Positions 1 to 4,865 of a stretch of 7,663 nt of DNA are shown in pieces (within the stretch, counting starts at the first letter, position 1; every line of letters begins with the position of its first letter). The stretch is from Bacteroidota bacterium (GTDB lineage: Bacteria; Bacteroidota; Bacteroidia; Flavobacteriales; Flavobacteriaceae). The notes beneath the pieces are model-generated. The model was not told the origin of the DNA and did no database searches. It saw only the letters and a list, made by a program, of their open reading frames with translations. The translations under genes were made by a program, and so were the position numbers. Where the stretch lies: assembly GCA_021793535.1 (NCBI GenBank), contig JAJYSO010000072.1, positions 1-7,663 of the forward strand, in the 5' to 3' direction.

Positions 1-79
1 CTATTGTTACCCTGTTGCCTTCGCTGTTTTTACGTGATTTCCTTAGAATAAATCGAATGGATAAATTTTCTTGTTGCAT
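1..79 (-). CDS. Tyrosine recombinase (phage-type integrase), N-terminal fragment
   Basis: Partial gene running off the left edge; 26 codons are visible, starting at the ATG whose A is at 79. The translated start contains LSIRFILRKSRKNSEGNRVT, which resembles the first beta strands of the arm-type DNA-binding domain at the N-terminus of Bacteroidota tyrosine recombinases (pattern: short hydrophobic strand, then K/R-S/P-R-K-N-x-E-G, then a second strand). An in-frame ATG at 100 would add seven residues (MLKIHLN); neither start has a clear ribosome binding site. The catalytic R-H-R-Y part lies outside the window, so whether the gene is intact cannot be seen. It reads away from the tRNA-Asn gene, with its 5' end nearest the tRNA 3' end, as expected for the integrase of an element inserted at that tRNA. 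The call rests on a short stretch and on context. Confidence 0.6.
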   Translation of the reverse strand, partial: MQQENLSIRFILRKSRKNSEGNRVTI

Positions 80-107
80 GTTCAAATGGATTTTGAGCAT
101 ACAATTC

Positions 108-139
108 GGTAGTAAAACATGGTAACCTTTTTGGTAGCC
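108..139. repeat. Spaced GGTA direct repeats upstream of the integrase (possible arm-type or Xis sites)
   Basis: On the plus strand, GGTAGTA (108-114), GGTAACC (121-127) and GGTAGCC (133-139) repeat in the same orientation with periods of 13 and 12 bp, close to one helical turn. They lie between the integrase start and its likely promoter. Arm-type integrase sites and excisionase sites usually occur in such positions, but that role is inferred only from location and spacing. Confidence 0.35.
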
Positions 140-167
140 TTTTACACCCCATTTTCACCTATTTTTT

Positions 168-196
168 CAAAATGACAAGCTGTAAAGTCTTCTCAA
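168..196 (-). promoter_or_regulatory. Candidate promoter for the integrase gene
   Basis: Read on the minus strand, TTG (196-194), an 18-nt spacer and TCATTTTG (175-168) match the Bacteroidota TTG/TAnnTTTG promoter with one mismatch in the -7 box. The predicted start of transcription is near 161, which leaves a leader of about 60-80 nt before the integrase ATG. Confidence 0.35.
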
Positions 197-247
197 TTTG
201 AAAGCGCTAATACTTTGTAAACACTTGAAAATAGGGAGATTACAAAC

Positions 248-291
248 AAAAAAGGGCTTACAGTTCGGTATCGTCCTGTAAGCCCTTTTTT
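248..291 (-). terminator. Intrinsic terminator after tRNA-Asn (works in both directions by sequence)
   Basis: A perfect 10-bp stem pairs GGGCTTACAG (254-263) with CTGTAAGCCC (276-285) around a 12-nt loop. It is extended by six A residues (248-253) that pair with T residues (286-291). On the minus strand the stem is followed by a T run, so it ends the tRNA-Asn transcript about 13 nt after the tRNA 3' end. On the plus strand it also ends in eight T residues and could stop transcription entering from the left. Confidence 0.9.
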
Positions 292-297
292 TTAAAG

Positions 298-371
298 CTC
301 CTCCTGCTGGGCTCGAACCAGCGACAACCTGATTAACAGTCAGGTGCTCTAACCAACTGAGCTAAGGAGGA
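298..371 (-). tRNA. tRNA-Asn (anticodon GTT)
   Basis: The 74-nt minus-strand sequence folds as a complete cloverleaf. The acceptor stem pairs TCCTCCT (371-365) with AGGAGGA (305-299), with discriminator G at 298. The D stem is GCTC/GAGC, the anticodon stem CCTGA/TCAGG holds loop CTGTTAA, and the T stem GCTGG/CCAGC encloses TTCGAGC. The anticodon GTT lies at 337-335 and reads Asn codons AAC/AAU. The 3' CCA is not encoded (the sequence continues CTTTAA), so it must be added by CCA transferase. The 3' half is a plausible attachment core for the neighbouring integrase, but the second attachment copy is not in the window. Confidence 0.97.
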
Positions 372-469
372 ATATTTATTATATATTCACACGTTTCTCG
401 TGCTCATCCATACACTCAAAAGGATTGGGCAATAGGGATGAAAAATGTCATTGAACAAAATTGTGGATG

Positions 470-500
470 CAAATATAATTGTTTTTTCTATTCGTCAAAA
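470..500 (-). promoter_or_regulatory. Promoter of tRNA-Asn
   Basis: Minus strand TTTG, an 18-nt spacer and TATATTTG (477-470), an exact match to the TAnnTTTG -7 box with a good -33 element. Transcription would start near 464, giving a leader of about 93 nt that RNase P would remove from the tRNA. No other minus-strand gene lies between this site and the tRNA. Confidence 0.65.
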
Positions 501-584
501 CATTTTTTTACCGAAGTTGACTTTTTATTCACTTTACGTTTCTTCTTTGTAACCTCCTTAACAAAAGAGTTCTGTATAAAAGCG

Positions 585-592
585 TAATTTTG
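585..592 (+). promoter_or_regulatory. -7 promoter box of the FrnE-like gene
   Basis: TAATTTTG matches TAnnTTTG exactly and sits 16 bp before the ATG at 609, implying a very short leader (about 10 nt). The -33 region is poor: no TTG lies at the usual distance, and the nearest TTTG (546-549) is too far away. Confidence 0.5.
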
Positions 593-608
593 TGTAAAAA
601 GAAGTATT

Positions 609-1313
609 ATGGAAGTAAAAATATGGTCGGACATCCGTTGTCCTTTCTGTTATATAGGAAAACATACCTTCGAACAGGCTCTAGATCATTTTGAGCATAA
701 AGATAAGATACAAGTCTCTTGGCACAGTTTTGAATTGGATCCTCAACTTAAAACAGACCCTCATCTGAATGCGATACAATCTTTAGCCGATAAAAAAGGT
801 ATTCCGCTTCACCAAGTTCAACAAATGATGCAAGCAGGAGCAGGAAAAATGGCAAAAGAGATAGGGCTGACTATGGATTTCAATAACACAGTCGTCGCCA
901 ATTCTTTTAATGCCCATCGCTTGATTCAATTGGCAAAAACCAAAAATGTGGCCGATCAAATGGAGGAGGCTCTCTTCGAAGCTCATTTTAAAGACTCCAA
1001 AAATATTGACGACAAGAATACGTTACGAACGTTGGGAAAACAGGTAGGGCTAGAAGAAGCAGATTTAGACCGCACACTTTTCACAGATGAATTTGCCGAC
1101 AAGGTGGAACAAGACAAGCGTACAGCTGCTCAAATCGGAGTACAAGGTGTTCCCTTTTTTGTTTTTAACAACAAATATGCTGTATCAGGAGCACAATCCC
1201 CAGAAGTGTTTACCGAAGTATTGGAGAAAAGTTGGGCGGAATACGCTCAGGAGCACCAACCACTAATTATCAACAAAGGACAAGCTTGCGATATCGATGG
1301 CAATTGCGATTAA
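609..1313 (+). CDS. DsbA-family oxidoreductase, FrnE-like
   Basis: A 234-residue thioredoxin-fold protein with an inserted helical domain, the usual size for the FrnE/DsbA branch also annotated as 2-hydroxychromene-2-carboxylate isomerase-like. The redox motif is C11-P-F-C14, directly after the first beta strand (VKIWSDIRC). The cis-proline loop that packs against it is V181-P182 in GVQGVPFFVF. There is no signal peptide, so it should act in the cytoplasm as a thiol-disulfide oxidoreductase or isomerase. A second cysteine pair at the C-terminus, C227 and C233 (CDIDGNC), resembles the extra CX4C pair described for Deinococcus FrnE but is spaced CX5C. The start follows a -7 promoter box closely. 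A weak hairpin separates it from the AhpD gene downstream, so co-transcription is possible. The family call is secure; the natural substrate is unknown. Confidence 0.9.
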   Translation: MEVKIWSDIRCPFCYIGKHTFEQALDHFEHKDKIQVSWHSFELDPQLKTDPHLNAIQSLADKKGIPLHQVQQMMQAGAGKMAKEIGLTMDFNNTVVANSFNAHRLIQLAKTKNVADQMEEALFEAHFKDSKNIDDKNTLRTLGKQVGLEEADLDRTLFTDEFADKVEQDKRTAAQIGVQGVPFFVFNNKYAVSGAQSPEVFTEVLEKSWAEYAQEHQPLIINKGQACDIDGNCD

Positions 1314-1328
1314 CCTAAAAAATTTCAT

Positions 1329-1366
1329 CCCAGTAAATGAGCTGGGGAGGATTTTCTCTTTTTTGT
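1329..1366 (+). terminator. Weak terminator-like hairpin between frnE-like and ahpD genes
   Basis: CCCAG (1329-1333) pairs with CTGGG (1342-1346) across an 8-nt loop, followed by the T-rich run ATTTTCTCTTTTTTG. The stem is only 5-6 bp, so termination may be partial and allow read-through into the AhpD gene 25 nt further on. An in-frame ATG at 1337 sits inside this loop, which argues against its use as a start. Confidence 0.45.
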
Positions 1367-1390
1367 AAGTATAAAAAAATAGCTTTTAAA

Positions 1391-1915
1391 ATGACGATAG
1401 AAGATATTAAAAATGATCTCCCTGCATATGCCTATGACATGAAGAACAACCTTGACAACATCTTTATGGAGGGAGGTTGTCCAGGGTTATCTCCAAAACA
1501 AATAGCCGTTGTGGCCGTAGCTACTGCCTTAAGTACTCCCGCTCCAAAATTGATTGCAGTCGCCCTTAACTTTGCGAAACCTCTGCTGTCTGAAAAGGAA
1601 TTAGATGGCGCTAAAACAGCTCATGCCATTATGAGTATGACCAACGTGTATTATCGCTTCCTCCATGTATGCGATAACAAAGAATACAAACGTATGCCGC
1701 CAAAACTGGAGATGAAGGCCGAAACTACTCCTGGAATCTCAAAAATAGATTTTCATTTAGCCTCCATAGGCGTCTCCTCCATCAACTTCTGTAAAGCATG
1801 CATTGACTATCACGAATTGGCTGCTCGAAGAATGGGAATAAATGCCGAAGGGATACAATCGGTCGTACGGATCGCCGCTGTGATGAATGCTGTAGGTCAA
1901 ATATTAAAATTTTAA
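1391..1915 (+). CDS. ahpD: AhpD-family alkylhydroperoxidase with altered active site
   Basis: The 174-residue protein (from ATG 1391) aligns end to end, from my recall, with Mycobacterium tuberculosis AhpD (177 aa). MTIEDIKNDLPAYAYDMKNNL-like residues match its N-terminus, which fixes this start over the upstream ATG at 1337. The active-site motif C134-K-A-C137-x3-H141 lies in the carboxymuconolactone decarboxylase domain near the C-terminus, within an SSIN-F-C context. AhpD reduces peroxides or acts as a thiol-dependent reductant of peroxiredoxin AhpC, as a cytoplasmic all-helical trimer. Two differences stand out. The Glu of the proton relay (Glu118 in M. tuberculosis, 12 residues before the first Cys) aligns with His122, and the His between the two Cys (His132) aligns with Ala136. 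It follows the FrnE-like gene with a 77-nt gap; no ahpC is in the window. Family confident; catalytic activity uncertain. Confidence 0.88.
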   Translation: MTIEDIKNDLPAYAYDMKNNLDNIFMEGGCPGLSPKQIAVVAVATALSTPAPKLIAVALNFAKPLLSEKELDGAKTAHAIMSMTNVYYRFLHVCDNKEYKRMPPKLEMKAETTPGISKIDFHLASIGVSSINFCKACIDYHELAARRMGINAEGIQSVVRIAAVMNAVGQILKF

Positions 1916-1926
1916 TTTCTCTTCAG

Positions 1927-1995
1927 GTAATTACACTAAGAAGCAACAATTTTATTAGATAATCGCGTAATTACTCTTTATTTTCATATAATTAT
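1927..1995. repeat. Three TAATTA palindromes (two as GTAATTAC) upstream of the LTxxQ gene
   Basis: GTAATTAC occurs at 1927-1934 and 1967-1974, sharing a downstream wCT, and a third TAATTA core lies at 1989-1994 within ATAATTAT. Core spacings are 40 and 21 bp, about four and two helical turns. All three are in the only sizeable gap before the exported protein gene. They could be operator sites, but the region is AT-rich and chance is possible. Confidence 0.3.
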
Positions 1996-2005
1996 GTTAA
2001 TATAT

Positions 2006-2013
2006 CAACTTTG
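2006..2013 (+). promoter_or_regulatory. Candidate -7 box for the LTxxQ gene
   Basis: CAACTTTG matches TAnnTTTG except for the first base and lies 45 bp before the ATG at 2059. No convincing -33 element is visible, so this is a weak call. Confidence 0.3.
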
Positions 2014-2058
2014 GCATGCTTGTGGTTTATCGTAAGTTGTTAACCAAAAAAATGACTT

Positions 2059-2460
2059 ATGAAAATTCTAGGACAATTGGCACTAGCCAGCATGCTACTC
2101 TTCGGTTTTACCACCGCAAACGCACAACAGGCATCAAAACACTCCAAAAAACAAAGCCAAGAAGTAAATACTTGGCTGAAGAAGCAAGATTTCCAAAAAA
2201 AATGGAAAGAAGAACTGGGGCTTACGGATGAGCAAACGACTCAAATACAAACTATCCGGGCCAAAAGGGCTGAAGAGCTGAAGGCCCTACGGGAGCAAAT
2301 CATTACGCTTAAAAAAGAGGAAAGAGCAGAATTGGCTCAGGTTTATACCCCAGAACAAAAGGAAAAATTAGAAAGGATGAAAAGTGCTCGTAAAGGAAAA
2401 ATGCAAAAACACTATAAGCATCAAAAACGTCGCGCTCCAAAAGGGCGAACTGGAATGTAA
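2059..2460 (+). CDS. Small exported Spy/CpxP-like (LTxxQ) protein
   Basis: A 133-residue protein with a clear signal peptide: MKILGQ, then a hydrophobic core to about residue 19, then ANA|QQ, with likely cleavage after A22. The mature part is a very charged, Lys/Glu-rich helix-forming chain. It holds the LTxxQ motif typical of periplasmic Spy/CpxP chaperones (L55-T-D-E-Q59, in LGLTDEQTTQIQ) and a second related motif (Y96-T-P-E-Q100). The tail from about 108 is strongly basic (RKGKMQKHYKHQKRR). Spy-type proteins limit aggregation of unfolded envelope proteins and are often induced by envelope stress; that role here is inferred from the motif and architecture. It is shorter and more basic at the end than E. 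coli Spy. The ATG at 2059 is chosen because the signal peptide begins there; an ATG at 2052 is in another frame. A strong terminator follows, so it is likely transcribed alone. Confidence 0.75.
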   Translation: MKILGQLALASMLLFGFTTANAQQASKHSKKQSQEVNTWLKKQDFQKKWKEELGLTDEQTTQIQTIRAKRAEELKALREQIITLKKEERAELAQVYTPEQKEKLERMKSARKGKMQKHYKHQKRRAPKGRTGM

Positions 2461-2485
2461 AATTTCTTCCTTATTTCTTCCCTTC

Positions 2486-2519
2486 AAAAAGCTATCGCAT
2501 CGGTAGCTTTTTGTTTTTT
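2486..2519 (+). terminator. Intrinsic terminator after the LTxxQ gene
   Basis: AAAAAGCTATCG (2486-2497) pairs with CGGTAGCTTTTT (2501-2512), including one G-T pair, around a CAT triloop. TTGTTTTTT follows on the plus strand. It lies 25 nt after the stop codon. Confidence 0.9.
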
Positions 2520-2544
2520 GCCACCGAGTTAAACCTTACCTTTG
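2518..2544 (+). promoter_or_regulatory. Promoter of the rlmI-hutD-yceI operon
   Basis: TACCTTTG (2537-2544) matches TAnnTTTG exactly. A TTG at 2518-2520 gives a 16-nt spacer and one at 2511-2513 a 23-nt spacer, both at the edge of the usual range. Transcription would begin near 2550, after the TTG codon at 2542 and about 20 nt before the ATG at 2572. This rules out the TTG as a start. Confidence 0.6.
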
Positions 2545-2571
2545 CAACTGAATTCTATTGAACATCCAACG

Positions 2572-3756
2572 ATGAATACGCTCGCTATAAAACTCAAGAT
2601 AAAAGCCGAAAAAATCGTCAAAAAAGGGCATCCATGGGTGTTTTCTCAAAGCATTTCCAAACAAAACACAAAAGGTGTTGCAGGAGATATCGCCATATTA
2701 TTTGGCCAGCACGACAATGAGGTATATGCTATTGGGCTTTATGATCCACATTCTCCAGTACGGATTAAAATCATTCATCGTGGAAAAGGAGTGCAGATCG
2801 ATGCTCAATTTTTTCAACAAAAAATTGCGCGAGCGTTTCAAATTCGGGTTCCTTTACTTCAAAAAGACACCAATGCCTACCGACTCCTTTTCGGAGAAAA
2901 CGACGGCTTTCCCGGCATGATCGTCGACATCTATAATCAAGTGGGGGTACTCAAGCTCTATTCCGAAATCTGGCTTCCTTATCTCCCTATGATCACCCCA
3001 GCACTTGTTCACGCAGCTGGAATTGAAAGTTTAGTTTTGCGCCTGAGTCGAAACCTTCAAAAGCAACCCATCACTTATCAGGAAGGCAGTGTTCTATATG
3101 GTAATTTGAAAGATCCCGAAGTCCTTTTTACAGAGCATGGGGTTCACTTTAAAACCCATGTGATTTTAGGACATAAGACCGGTTTCTTTTTAGATCATCG
3201 AGACAATCGGCACCGAATAGGATCCTTGTCCAAAGGGAAAACTGTATTGGATGTTTTTTCTTACGCTGGAGGTTTCTCCATTCACGCATTAGCTGGAGGA
3301 GCAAAAGAAGTGACCTGTATAGATTTCAGTATGCAGGCACTAGCGCTAGCCAAAACAAACGCTCGTTTAAACCCACACTCCGGAATCTTTAACACGCTTT
3401 CAGGAGATGCTTTTACCCTATTAAAGGAGCTCCACAAAAAAGGGAAAACCTACGATATTGTGATTATAGACCCTCCTTCTTTGGCCAAAAGTAAAAGTGA
3501 AAAGGACATTGCCAAAAGAAAATATGCAGAATTGGCGCGACTCGGTGTCGCACTCACTAAAAGAAAAGGAATTTTGTTATTAGCTTCTTGTTCCTCCAGA
3601 ATTACTACTACAGCATTTTTGGAAATTCATCAAAGGGAATTTGCGCAATTGGGAGTTGAGTATCAAACCTTAGCCTTCACCGAGCATGATCTAGACCATC
3701 CGGTGACCTTTAAAGAAGGGGCTTACCTCAAATCCGTCTTTTATAAAATCGACTGA
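2572..3756 (+). CDS. rlmI: 23S rRNA m5C methyltransferase RlmI-like (PUA + class I SAM methyltransferase)
   Basis: The 394-residue protein matches the RlmI/YccW architecture. An N-terminal PUA domain (about residues 3-75, with HPWVFS near 20) is followed by a linker domain and a Rossmann SAM-dependent methyltransferase. Visible motifs, counted from this ATG, are HKTGFFLDHRDNR (about 201-213), the SAM-binding loop VLDVFSYAGGFS (225-236), motif IV D300-P-P, and motif VI S339-C340-S341, where the catalytic cysteine is expected. A DHPV motif lies near the C-terminus, as in RlmI. E. coli RlmI makes 5-methylcytosine at 23S rRNA position 1962; the same target is inferred here. The frame stays open upstream to a TTG at 2542, but that codon overlaps the promoter -7 box, so ATG 2572 is preferred; it gives an N-terminus of typical RlmI length. 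It is the first gene of a three-gene operon, with hutD starting 4 nt after its stop. Confidence 0.92.
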   Translation: MNTLAIKLKIKAEKIVKKGHPWVFSQSISKQNTKGVAGDIAILFGQHDNEVYAIGLYDPHSPVRIKIIHRGKGVQIDAQFFQQKIARAFQIRVPLLQKDTNAYRLLFGENDGFPGMIVDIYNQVGVLKLYSEIWLPYLPMITPALVHAAGIESLVLRLSRNLQKQPITYQEGSVLYGNLKDPEVLFTEHGVHFKTHVILGHKTGFFLDHRDNRHRIGSLSKGKTVLDVFSYAGGFSIHALAGGAKEVTCIDFSMQALALAKTNARLNPHSGIFNTLSGDAFTLLKELHKKGKTYDIVIIDPPSLAKSKSEKDIAKRKYAELARLGVALTKRKGILLLASCSSRITTTAFLEIHQREFAQLGVEYQTLAFTEHDLDHPVTFKEGAYLKSVFYKID

Positions 3757-3760
3757 CCTT

Positions 3761-4306
3761 ATGAAAGTGATCCGCCGCAAAATAAAAGACATCACCCCAG
3801 CCCTCTGGGAAGGAGGAAAAACATATGAGTTTTTCATCTATCCAGAAAGTACCTCTTATGCGGACAGGAATTTTGTTTTTCGCCTGAGCAGTGCTACGAT
3901 TGAAAAAAGTCCTTCCATTTTTACAAATTTTCAAGGCTATCGTCGCTTTTTGGTGATGTTAGCTGGAGATTTGATCATAGAGCGAAACGGCTGCCTCGAG
4001 CAACATGCACAAGGCGATGTTTTTGCATTCTCTTCATCCGATCTTATCACTTCATTTTCAACAGGAAGAGATTTTAACCTCATGATTGATCAGCAAGCAG
4101 CAATCCCCTTTGTAAGCACAGGAGCACTGCATTTACAAATCAAAGAAAAATTCTGCTTCGTATACAGCTTTTCGAACACTTCCCTTACTATCAATCAATG
4201 TCTCAAAAAATTGGATGAAAACGAATGCCTGATTTTTATCAATCCACACAAAAAAGAAATCAATTTAAACGGAAAAACAAACTTTTTATATGGATACTGG
4301 TCCTAA
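3761..4306 (+). CDS. HutD/Ves family cupin-like protein
   Basis: A 181-residue protein with the HutD/Ves signature. An early W16-E-G-G19-K-T motif precedes an IYP strand. Next comes RNFVFRLSSATIEKSP (about 46-61), where the family has a [RD]-F-x-[WF]-R-[LI]-S-x-A block. FQGYRRFLVMLAGDL (about 67-81) corresponds to the FPG-x-[DER]-R-x-L block. The fold is a two-part cupin barrel and no enzyme activity is firmly established. HutD is linked to histidine utilisation in pseudomonads, and Ves to stress in E. coli. No hut gene is visible here: its partners are rlmI, 4 nt upstream, and a yceI-like gene 4 nt downstream. The name should therefore be read as a family label, not evidence for histidine metabolism. 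No signal peptide, so cytoplasmic. Confidence 0.85.
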   Translation: MKVIRRKIKDITPALWEGGKTYEFFIYPESTSYADRNFVFRLSSATIEKSPSIFTNFQGYRRFLVMLAGDLIIERNGCLEQHAQGDVFAFSSSDLITSFSTGRDFNLMIDQQAAIPFVSTGALHLQIKEKFCFVYSFSNTSLTINQCLKKLDENECLIFINPHKKEINLNGKTNFLYGYWS

Positions 4307-4310
4307 CCTC

Positions 4311-4844
4311 ATGAAAAAATGGATTTTTGATAAAGCGCACAGTCAATTACTTTTTGAAGCGCGGCATTTGATGATCGCAAATGTTATCGGACAAATCAAG
4401 GACTTTGATGTCCAGTTGCAACTTAAAAACGGTAGTTTCGATCACGCTAGTTTTCGTATGATCGCCACAGCCTCTTCTTTATCTACCGGTGATCTAATCC
4501 GAGACCAGCACCTAAAAGCGGCTGATTTTCTGTTTATAGAAAAGTACCCAACCCTTCAGTTCATCACCCATACATTAGAAAAGAACGGCCCAAAAACTTA
4601 TCGTTTAAACGGGACTTTAAGCTTAAAAGGTGTCCAAAAAGAAATTTCCTTAACCACTACTTTCGGTGGGCCAGTTGTGGACAGCTACACCGGAGAGCCG
4701 AGAATTGGCTACTCCGTATATGGCGAAATTGATCGTCGGGATTGGGGAATTGACTTTAGCCTTCCTCTAAGCAACGGCGGGTTAGCCGTAAGTAACCGGA
4801 TAAAAATAAGGGCTGAGCTCGAATTCTTCCAGCCTGTTGCTTAA
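4311..4844 (+). CDS. YceI-like family protein, cytoplasmic form
   Basis: A 177-residue protein of the YceI lipocalin-like beta-barrel family, which in characterised members binds polyisoprenoid lipids. The N-terminal signature is clear: W4-x-F-D-K-A-H-S, then FEARHLMIANVIGQIKDF (about 15-32), matching the family's D-x-x-H-S...[KR]-H-[LM]-M-[IV]...G-x-[FI]-x-[DE]-F. The middle block (DLIRDQHLKAADFLFIEKYPTLQF, shown here only as D-x-x-R-D-x-H-L...F-x-x-x-x-[YF]-P) and GTLSLKGVQKE also fit, as does the late R-x-D-[WY]-G-[IL]-x-F block. E. coli YceI is secreted to the periplasm, but this one has no signal peptide. The ATG at 4311, 4 nt after the hutD stop, is chosen over ATG 4290, which overlaps hutD and only adds MDTGPNL. 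Its last codons overlap the convergent transporter gene by 4 bp. Function in this operon is unknown. Confidence 0.88.
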   Translation: MKKWIFDKAHSQLLFEARHLMIANVIGQIKDFDVQLQLKNGSFDHASFRMIATASSLSTGDLIRDQHLKAADFLFIEKYPTLQFITHTLEKNGPKTYRLNGTLSLKGVQKEISLTTTFGGPVVDSYTGEPRIGYSVYGEIDRRDWGIDFSLPLSNGGLAVSNRIKIRAELEFFQPVA

Positions 4845-4865
4845 GGCTGGAGCTGTTTCTTTTTT
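4829..4865 (+). terminator. Terminator of the rlmI-hutD-yceI operon, inside overlapping gene ends
   Basis: CCAGCC (4829-4834) pairs with GGCTGG (4845-4850) around a 10-nt loop that holds both stop codons, followed on the plus strand by AGCTGTTTCTTTTTT. The T-rich tail serves plus-strand transcripts only; on the minus strand no T run follows. It lies within the last codons of both convergent genes. Confidence 0.7.

Noticed and set aside
101..270. Near-repeat ACAATTCGGTA (101-111) and ACAGTTCGGTA (260-270) as possible attachment sequences
   Set aside because: It is only 11 bp with one mismatch, and the second copy lies in the terminator loop; too short to separate from chance without a partner site outside the window.
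390..402. Small hairpin CACG-TTTCT-CGTG in the tRNA-Asn leader
   Set aside because: A 4-bp stem is expected by chance in a gap of this size and nothing else supports a function.
1337..1390. ATG 1337 as the start of ahpD, adding 18 residues
   Set aside because: The ATG lies in the loop of a terminator-like hairpin, and the extra residues have no counterpart in the AhpD family, whose N-terminus aligns at ATG 1391.
2016..2231. A 71-codon plus-strand open frame overlapping the LTxxQ gene
   Set aside because: It is out of frame with the signal-peptide protein and shows no recognisable domain.
2542..2571. TTG at 2542 as the start of the rlmI gene
   Set aside because: The TTG overlaps the exact-match -7 box (2537-2544), so it would precede the transcription start; ATG 2572 gives the normal RlmI N-terminus.
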